DNA from: Candidatus Methylomirabilota bacterium
GTDB lineage: Bacteria; Methylomirabilota; Methylomirabilia; Methylomirabilales; 2-02-FULL-66-22
Assembly: GCA_016208645.1 (NCBI GenBank)
Contig: JACQXP010000213.1
Location: 1-6,378 of the forward strand
Reading direction: 5' to 3'
DNA: 6,378 nt
The position numbers were made by a program, and so were the translations under genes. The notes under the pieces are model-generated. The model saw only the letters and a program-made list of their open reading frames with translations. It made no database searches and had not been told where the DNA came from. This document shows, one piece after another, positions 1-4,054 of the stretch. The first letter of the stretch is position 1, and each line of letters starts with the position of its first letter.

Positions 1-1
1 C

Positions 2-64
2 TATCCGGAGCTGGCGGATGCCCAGGTGGACGAGGTGGTGGAAGCGTGCAAGCGGTCACTGTAA
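2..64 (+). CDS. C-terminal end of a probable DegT/DnrJ/EryC1/StrS sugar aminotransferase (5' partial)
   Basis: Only the last 20 codons and a TAA stop (62-64) lie in the window. The peptide begins YPELADAQVDEVVEA and ends CKRSL. The pattern YPEL-x-(D/E)-x-QV-x-x-V-(I/V)-x-A is the usual C-terminal helix of DegT/DnrJ/EryC1/StrS PLP-dependent nucleotide-sugar aminotransferases, where this last segment follows a conserved small-domain strand. The family call rests on this short tail and on its position just upstream of rfbB, whose 4-keto-6-deoxy product is a typical substrate of such enzymes. The catalytic lysine and PLP-binding residues lie outside the window, so the exact enzyme (for example a 3- or 4-aminotransferase) cannot be named. 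Another sugar-cluster enzyme with a similar tail is possible. Confidence 0.6.
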   Translation, partial: YPELADAQVDEVVEACKRSL

Positions 65-71
65 CGGCGAT

Positions 72-146
72 GGCAACTGGGCAATCAGGCAATTGGGGAA
101 GCCTCGGTCTCTCCCAGTTGCCGAATTGCCACATTGCCTAATTGCC
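72..146. repeat. Inverted pair of 8-bp tandem arrays (GGCAAYTN-type) between the first two genes
   Basis: Three head-to-tail 8-bp units lie at 72-79 (ggcaactg), 80-87 (ggcaatca) and 88-95 (ggcaattg). Four units in the opposite orientation lie at 115-122 (cagttgcc), 123-130 (gaattgcc), 131-138 (acattgcc) and 139-146 (taattgcc). The arms flank a GC-rich spacer of about 19 nt. Bases 72-81 and 113-122 are perfect inverted copies of ten bases, and a longer imperfect pairing of 72-95 with 123-146 is also possible, so the hairpin can form in several registers. The block is much richer in A+T than the neighbouring genes and has no coding signature. It fills almost the whole gap between the upstream stop and the rfbB ribosome binding site. 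It looks like a dispersed intergenic repeat; its function is unknown. Confidence 0.75.
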
Positions 147-153
147 AAGTCTC

Positions 154-160
154 GGGGGAG
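154..160 (+). promoter_or_regulatory. Ribosome binding site of rfbB
   Basis: The purine run GGGGGAG ends 5 nt before the ATG at 166. It decides the start: the longer reading frame from TTG at 142 begins inside the 8-bp repeat block, lacks a Shine-Dalgarno at proper spacing, and adds eight residues not expected before the RfbB glycine-rich strand. Confidence 0.7.
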
Positions 161-165
161 ACGGG

Positions 166-1197
166 ATGAGCGAACTCACGGGGACGATCCTGGTGACGGG
201 CGGCATGGGCTTCATCGGCTCCAACTTCGTCCGCCATGTCCTCACCGCACACCCGGCCGCCCGGGTCGTGAACCTCGACAAGCTGACCTACGCCGGGAAC
301 CCCCGCAACCTGGCCGACCTGGAGGCCGACCCCCGCTACGCCTTCATCCGGGCCGACGTCTGCGACGAGAAGGCGGTGACCGAGGTTCTGGAGGTCCACG
401 GGGCAGAGGCCGTCGTGCACTTCGCCGCCGAGTCGCACGTGGACCGCTCGATCCTCCAGGCGGACGACTTCATCCGGACGAACGTCCAGGGAACGCGGGT
501 CCTCCTGGAGGCGGCCCGCCGGGCCGGCGTGCGCCGCTTCCTCCACATCTCCACGGACGAGGTCTACGGCAGCCTGGGCCGATCGGGCGCCTTCACCGAG
601 GACTCCCCCATCCTCCCCAACAGCCCTTACGCCGCCAGCAAGGCCGGGGCGGACGTGATGGCCCGGGCTTATCACGTCACCTACGGCCTGCCGGTCATCA
701 TCACCCGGACATGCAACAACTACGGCCCCTACCAGTTTCCCGAGAAGTTCATCCCGCTGATGATCGTGAACGCCTTGCGGGAGGAGCCGTTGCCCATCTA
801 CGGCGACGGGCTGTACGTGCGCGAGTGGCTGCACGTGGAGGACCACTGCCGTGCCCTGGCGCGAATCCTGGCGGCCGGCCAGCCGGGCGAGGTGTACAAC
901 ATCGGCAGCGGAGAGGAGCGGGTGAACCTGGACGCGGCCAGGCAGATCCTGGCCCTCACGGGACGCTCGGAGAGCCTCCTCCGGCACGTGAAGGACCGGC
1001 TCGGCCACGACCGGCGCTACGCCCTGGACTGGACCAAGCTCCGCCGCGAGCTGGAGTGGGCGCCGACCATCCCGTTCCGGGACGGGCTCCGGCAGACGGT
1101 GGAATGGTATCGGGCCCACCCGGCCTGGTGGCTCGAGATCCTGTCGGGAGAATACCGAGCCTACTACCAGCGACAATACGGCGAGGACACGAAATGA
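166..1197 (+). CDS. rfbB: dTDP-glucose 4,6-dehydratase (RfbB/RmlB)
   Basis: The product is a 343-residue cytosolic extended short-chain dehydrogenase that converts dTDP-D-glucose to dTDP-4-keto-6-deoxy-D-glucose, the branch-point precursor of dTDP-rhamnose and of amino-dideoxyhexoses. The NAD-binding loop TGGMGFIG is at residues 11-18. VNLDKLTYAGN (35-45) and HFAAESHVDRS (85-95) are RfbB hallmarks. STDEVYGS (129-136) carries the active-site acid/base pair D131/E132, and Y155/K159 form the YxxxK catalytic pair. NNYGPYQFPEKFIPLMI (184-200) and YGDGLYVREWLHVEDHC (212-228) are substrate-binding signatures of dTDP-sugar dehydratases and separate it from GalE or UDP-GlcNAc dehydratases. The length is normal. 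The ATG at 166 follows a good ribosome binding site. The TGA overlaps the ATG of the next gene (ATGA, 1194-1197), so translation is probably coupled. No rmlA, rmlC or rmlD is in view, so the intermediate more likely feeds the flanking aminotransferases here, although this is inference. Confidence 0.95.
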   Translation: MSELTGTILVTGGMGFIGSNFVRHVLTAHPAARVVNLDKLTYAGNPRNLADLEADPRYAFIRADVCDEKAVTEVLEVHGAEAVVHFAAESHVDRSILQADDFIRTNVQGTRVLLEAARRAGVRRFLHISTDEVYGSLGRSGAFTEDSPILPNSPYAASKAGADVMARAYHVTYGLPVIITRTCNNYGPYQFPEKFIPLMIVNALREEPLPIYGDGLYVREWLHVEDHCRALARILAAGQPGEVYNIGSGEERVNLDAARQILALTGRSESLLRHVKDRLGHDRRYALDWTKLRRELEWAPTIPFRDGLRQTVEWYRAHPAWWLEILSGEYRAYYQRQYGEDTK

Positions 1198-1246
1198 CCG
1201 GCCCGGAGACTCTGGCCCTGCATGGCGGCCGGCCGGTCCGGGCACA

Positions 1247-1638
1247 CATGCTCCCCTATGGCCGCCACGAGGTGGACGAGGCCGACATCCAGGCCGTCGT
1301 CGAGGTCCTGCGCGGCGACTGGCTGACCAACGGCCCCGCCGTGGCGGGGTTCGAGGAGGGGTTTGCCGAGCGGGTGGGTGCCGGCTTCGCAGTGGCACTC
1401 TCGTCGGGGACGTTGGACTAGTGGGTGGGGACAACGACCTAGCCATCCTCGGGGGCCGGCCGGTGCGGGAGCGCATGCTCCCCTATGGCCGCCACGCGGT
1501 GGACGAGGCCGACATCCAGGCCGTCGTCGAGGTCCTGCGCGGCGACTGGCTGACCAACGGCCCCGCCGTGGCGGGGTTCGAGGAGGGGTTTGCCGAGCGG
1601 GTGGGTGCCGGCTTCGCAGTGGCACTCTCGTCGGGGAC
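1247..1638. repeat. 227-bp-period direct duplication of the aminotransferase 5' region
   Basis: Bases 1247-1411 and 1474-1638 are 165-bp direct copies with a single difference (A1270 versus C1497, changing GAG to GCG). The last 141 bp of each are identical. Upstream of the copies the two 5' ends remain recognisably homologous but clearly diverged: LALHGGRPVRAHMLPYG in the first, LAILGGRPVRERMLPYG in the second. The period of 227 is not a multiple of three, so the second copy is out of frame with the gene body. The pattern looks like two related alleles joined end to end rather than a simple recent copy. Confidence 0.9.
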
Positions 1639-2651
1639 TGGGTGCCGGCTTCGCAGTGGCACTCTCGTCGGGGACCGCGGCCCTGCACGCGGCGGCCCAT
1701 GTCGCGGGGATCCAGTCCGGTGACGAGGTGATCACCGCCCCCCTCACCTTCCTGGCCTCGGCCAACTGTCTCCTGTATTGCGGCGCAACGCCGGTTTTTG
1801 CCGACATCGATCCGGCCAGCCTGAACCTCGATCCGAAGAGCGTCGAGGAAAAGCTCTCCCCGCGGACCAGGGCCGTCCTGCCCGTCCACTTCGCCGGGCT
1901 TCCCTGTGACATGGACCGGATCCACGCCATGGCCCGCCCCCGCAACCTCATCGTCATCGAGGATGCCGCCCACGCGCTGGGTGCGGCGATCGGGGATCGG
2001 CCCATCGGTGGCCTGAGCGAACTCACGACCTTCAGCTTTCACCCGGTGAAGCACATCACCACGGGTGAGGGCGGGATGGTGACGACCAATGACGCGGGAT
2101 TGGCCGGACGCCTGCGCCGGTTCCGGAACCACGGCATCGAACGGGAGGTCCGGCAGCGCCAGGCGACATGGCGCCAGGACATGGTGACCTTCGGTGTGAA
2201 TTATCGCCTGACCGACCTGCAGAGCGCCCTGGGGCTCTCCCAGTTGCGGCGCCTGGAGGCCTCCCTGAAACGTCGCGAAGAGATCGCGGCTCAATACCAG
2301 GCGGCCTTCGCCGCCACGCCGGAGATTCGGATGGCCCCCACGCAGCCGGGGACCCGCCACGCCTGGCACATCTATCCCCTTCGGCTGAATACCGACCGGC
2401 TGCGGGAGGAGCGCGAGACGATCTTCCACGCGCTGCGGGCCGAGAACATCGGCGTGACGGTCCATTACCTGCCGGTCCACCTGCACCCGTACTACCAGGA
2501 GCGCTTCGGAACCCGGCGGGGGATGTGTCCGGCGGCGGAGGCTGCGGCCGACCAGATGCTCACCCTCCCGCTCTTTCCGCGGATGACCGACGGGGACGTG
2601 GCGGACGTCGTCGCCGCCGTCGGGAAGGTCATTCAATGGGCGCGTCGCTAA
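1590..2651 (+). CDS. pseC: Uninterrupted main body of the PseC-like aminotransferase (N-terminally truncated)
   Basis: This open frame holds everything after the SSGT motif. It contains the PLP-binding large domain with GDEVITAPLTFLASANC, the cofactor aspartate codon at 1962-1964 in EDAAHALGA, and the Schiff-base lysine codon at 2049-2051 in FHPVKHITTGEGG. Next come NYRLTDLQSALGLSQL, and the small domain with HAWHIYPLRL and YLPVHLHPYY, ending in QWARR. The first codons (TTG at 1590 to about 1638) read the 37-bp repeat in a foreign frame and are not native; GTG at 1605 is another possible re-start. The fragment lacks roughly 70 N-terminal residues that help form the active site of these dimeric enzymes, so a protein from here alone would probably be inactive. 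PseC-type is the best match by motif, but the neighbouring rfbB leaves open a dTDP-4-keto-6-deoxyhexose aminotransferase. Confidence 0.7.
   Translation: MPSGWVPASQWHSRRGLGAGFAVALSSGTAALHAAAHVAGIQSGDEVITAPLTFLASANCLLYCGATPVFADIDPASLNLDPKSVEEKLSPRTRAVLPVHFAGLPCDMDRIHAMARPRNLIVIEDAAHALGAAIGDRPIGGLSELTTFSFHPVKHITTGEGGMVTTNDAGLAGRLRRFRNHGIEREVRQRQATWRQDMVTFGVNYRLTDLQSALGLSQLRRLEASLKRREEIAAQYQAAFAATPEIRMAPTQPGTRHAWHIYPLRLNTDRLREERETIFHALRAENIGVTVHYLPVHLHPYYQERFGTRRGMCPAAEAAADQMLTLPLFPRMTDGDVADVVAAVGKVIQWARR
1602..1675. repeat. 37-bp perfect tandem duplication within the aminotransferase gene
   Basis: Bases 1602-1638 and 1639-1675 are identical 37-bp units covering the codons for the segment ending in AVALSSGT. 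A third identical unit lies at 1375-1411, at the end of the first 5' copy, so all three breakpoints share the same boundary, directly after TCGGGGAC. Because 37 is one more than a multiple of three, loss of one unit would put the second 5' copy (from GTG 1421) in frame with the gene body and open a 397-residue reading frame. Confidence 0.9.
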
Positions 2652-2682
2652 CGCGAGCGCCTGGCAATGGGCGCGCCGCTAA
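2634..2682. repeat. Short direct duplication of the aminotransferase 3' end
   Basis: The 18 bases encoding QWARR plus the stop (2634-2651) recur at 2665-2682 with one silent difference (CGT versus CGC at T2645/C2676) and a 31-bp period. The second copy would again read QWARR then TAA. It lies outside the gene and is not translated. It is a second duplicated patch at the other end of the same damaged gene. Confidence 0.8.
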
Positions 2683-2923
2683 GTGCTGCCGAACGCAAAT
2701 ACGGTGACGCTCATTTCTGCTCCCTCTCCCTGGATGGGAGAGGGCACCCAGGGGGTACCCGGTGAGGGTGCAAGAAGGGATGCCGCACCCAGAGGGTACC
2801 CGACGGTCCCCCTCACCCCAACCCGCGGGGGGAGAGGGGGTCGGCAGGATGGGTCGGGAAAATACGTCCCCGTAATTATGGCCAGAAGCACTAAGGCGCG
2901 CGCCTGGGGAGTCATGTCGCGAG
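2683..2923. other. Non-coding gap before wecB
   Basis: The gap between the aminotransferase and wecB holds the palindromic element, then an AT-richer stretch at about 2856-2880 that includes TACGTCCCCGTA (2863-2874, a 4-bp stem and 4-nt loop), then a perfect 12-bp palindrome AGGCGCGCGCCT at 2894-2905. I see no convincing -35/-10 pair, no RNA gene and no supported reading frame. Since this is the largest gap in the window, a promoter for the wecB set could lie here, but none can be pointed to. Confidence 0.5.
2722..2838. repeat. Palindromic REP/MITE-like intergenic element
   Basis: CCCTCTCCC (2722-2730) pairs with GGGAGAGGG at 2736-2744 across a 5-nt loop, and also with a second GGGAGAGGG at 2830-2838 that closes the whole block. 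Inside, GGTGAGGG (2761-2768) pairs with CCCTCACC (2810-2817). A 16-bp motif containing the palindrome GGGTACCC is repeated directly at 2745-2760 and 2786-2801 with one difference. The nested inverted pairs give a cruciform of about 117 bp. CCCTCTCCC/GGGAGAGGG blocks of this kind are common dispersed palindromic repeats in GC-rich proteobacteria-like genomes. No transposase and no T-tract accompany it, so it is not a standard mobile element or terminator. It may affect mRNA stability between the two halves of the cluster. Confidence 0.75.
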
Positions 2924-2931
2924 GTGGCTGA
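2914..2931 (+). other. Possible five-codon minicistron overlapping the wecB start
   Basis: ATG 2914 follows GGGGAG (2906-2911) too closely for an ideal ribosome binding site and reads MSRGG then TGA at 2929-2931, overlapping the wecB GTG at 2924. It is the only ATG near the wecB start. It could be chance, or a short leader whose translation affects wecB initiation. Confidence 0.15.
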
Positions 2932-4054
2932 TCGGGGATCCCTGAAGATCGTCAACGTGGTCGGCGGCCGGCCGAACTTCGTCAAGATCGCCCCCATCCT
3001 GGACGCCATGACGAAGGTCCCGACCATCAGGCCTCTCCTCGTCCATACCGGACAACACTACGATCATGCGATGTCGCGGGCCTTCTTCGAGGATCTGGAG
3101 ATCCCGGAGCCGGATTGCTTCCTGGGCGTCGGCTCGGGGACCCACGCCGAGCAGACGGCCCGCGTGATGGTGGAGTTCGAGAAGGTGCTGGAGAAGGAGC
3201 GGCCCGACCTCGTCCTGGTCGTGGGAGACGTGAACTCGACCCTGGCCTGCGCCCTGGTGGCGGCCAAGCAGATCGTCCCCATCGCGCATGTGGAGGCCGG
3301 CCTGCGCAGCTTCGACCGGACCATGCCGGAGGAGATCAACCGGACGCTCACCGACCACCTCTCGGACTATTGCTTCACGACCTCTGAGGATGCCAACGAC
3401 AACCTGCGGCGCGAGGGAATCCCCGAGGGGCGGATCCATTTCGTCGGCAACGTGATGATTGACACCCTGCGGAAATACGAGCCGGCCGCCCGGAAGAAGC
3501 GGACGGCTGAGGCGTTCGGCTTGACCCCGCAGGGATATGCCGTCCTCACCCTCCACCGGCCGAGCAACGTGGACGATCCGAAGACCTTCGGCCTGCTCCT
3601 GGATAGCCTGGAGGAGATCCTGCGGAAGGTCCCCGTGGTCTTCCCCATCCATCCCAGGAGCCGGCGGCGGGTCACCGAGTTCGGATTCGACGCCAGGATC
3701 GCGGCCCTCGACCGCCTGCGGCTGTGCCAGCCGCTGGGCTACCTGGCCTTCCTCAGCCTCATGCTGGACTCCCGATTCGTGATGACCGACTCCGGCGGCA
3801 TCCAGGAGGAAACGACGGTCCTGGGGATCCCCTGTCTCACCCTGCGCGAGAACACGGAGCGGCCCGTCACCGTGCGCCTGGGGACGAACGTGGTCGTGGG
3901 CACCCGGCGGGAGCGGATCGTGAGCGAGGCCCTGCGCCTCCTGGGGGAGGGCGACCGGCGGCGCGCAGCGCCGCCCCTGTGGGATGGGCAGGCCGCCCCC
4001 CGGATCCTCGAGGTCCTTCGCCGGCACCCGGCAGCGGATGGGAGCGCCCGATGA
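2924..4054 (+). CDS. wecB: UDP-N-acetylglucosamine 2-epimerase, non-hydrolysing (WecB/MnaA)
   Basis: This 376-residue cytosolic enzyme interconverts UDP-GlcNAc and UDP-ManNAc, supplying ManNAc-type sugars for surface glycans. The fold is two Rossmann-like domains (GT-B type). Visible family motifs are NVVGGRPNFVKIAP (11-24), HTGQHYD (41-47), GDVNSTLA (101-108), HVEAGLRSFDRTMPEEINR (122-140), FVGNVMIDTL (173-182), LTLHRPSNVDD (208-218), FPIHPRSRR (240-248) and TDSGGIQEE (288-296). By alignment in mind to E. coli WecB, D102, E124, E136 and H211 correspond to its catalytic D95, E117, E131 and H213, and D289/S290/E296 to the uridine-diphosphate contacts, so the enzyme looks active. GTG 2924 is the only start that gives the expected N-terminus; GGGGAG at 2906-2911 is a distant ribosome binding site. 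The stop overlaps the next ATG (4051-4054), indicating an operon with the oxidoreductase. Confidence 0.93.
   Translation: MADRGSLKIVNVVGGRPNFVKIAPILDAMTKVPTIRPLLVHTGQHYDHAMSRAFFEDLEIPEPDCFLGVGSGTHAEQTARVMVEFEKVLEKERPDLVLVVGDVNSTLACALVAAKQIVPIAHVEAGLRSFDRTMPEEINRTLTDHLSDYCFTTSEDANDNLRREGIPEGRIHFVGNVMIDTLRKYEPAARKKRTAEAFGLTPQGYAVLTLHRPSNVDDPKTFGLLLDSLEEILRKVPVVFPIHPRSRRRVTEFGFDARIAALDRLRLCQPLGYLAFLSLMLDSRFVMTDSGGIQEETTVLGIPCLTLRENTERPVTVRLGTNVVVGTRRERIVSEALRLLGEGDRRRAAPPLWDGQAAPRILEVLRRHPAADGSAR

Larger units (their letters stand above)
1194..2651 (+). pseudogene. pseC: PseC-like nucleotide-sugar aminotransferase, disrupted by a nested 5' duplication
   Basis: The gene begins with ATG 1194 (GAGG at 1183-1186, ATGA overlap with rfbB) and reads through residue 73 (SSGT) before ending at a TAG at 1419-1421. 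A second N-terminal copy starts near GTG 1421, out of frame with the rest. The main body then resumes at about 1639 in the same frame as the first copy and runs to TAA 2649-2651. Removing bases 1412-1675 (264 bp) rejoins SSGT to AALHA and gives an intact 397-residue protein, about normal for PseC. In that restored protein the PLP-binding aspartate is D169 (EDAAHALGA) and the PLP lysine is K198 (FSFHPVKHITTGEGG). The N-terminal LPYGRHEVDEADIQAVVEVL and GDWLTNGP segments also match PseC-type enzymes. Such enzymes add an amino group to a 4-keto-6-deoxy UDP- or dTDP-sugar. As sequenced it cannot make full-length protein unless the duplication is removed or is an assembly error. Confidence 0.75.

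Noticed and set aside
142..165. Upstream TTG start for rfbB adding eight residues
   Set aside because: It begins inside the octamer repeat and has no suitable ribosome binding site; ATG 166 with GGGGGAG fits better.
85..1476. Long minus-strand open frame opposite rfbB
   Set aside because: It is a Pro/Arg/Gly-rich shadow of rfbB with no family motifs; high GC content makes stops rare on the opposite strand.
1247..1675. Template/variable repeat pair of a diversity-generating retroelement, or a CRISPR-like array
   Set aside because: The copies are nearly identical without adenine-focused variation, no reverse transcriptase is present, and there are no regular spacers.
1164..2636. 490-codon minus-strand frame across the duplicated region
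   Set aside because: It stays open only because high-GC antisense frames lack stops; the repeated peptides in it mirror the DNA duplication and match no family.
2722..2744. Hairpin as an intrinsic terminator
   Set aside because: The 9-bp stem is strong, but no T-run follows on either strand.
3724..4050. Upstream extension of the oxidoreductase frame into wecB
   Set aside because: The frame is open by chance; ATG 4051 has a ribosome binding site at 4040-4044, the expected N-terminus, and an ATGA overlap with the wecB stop.
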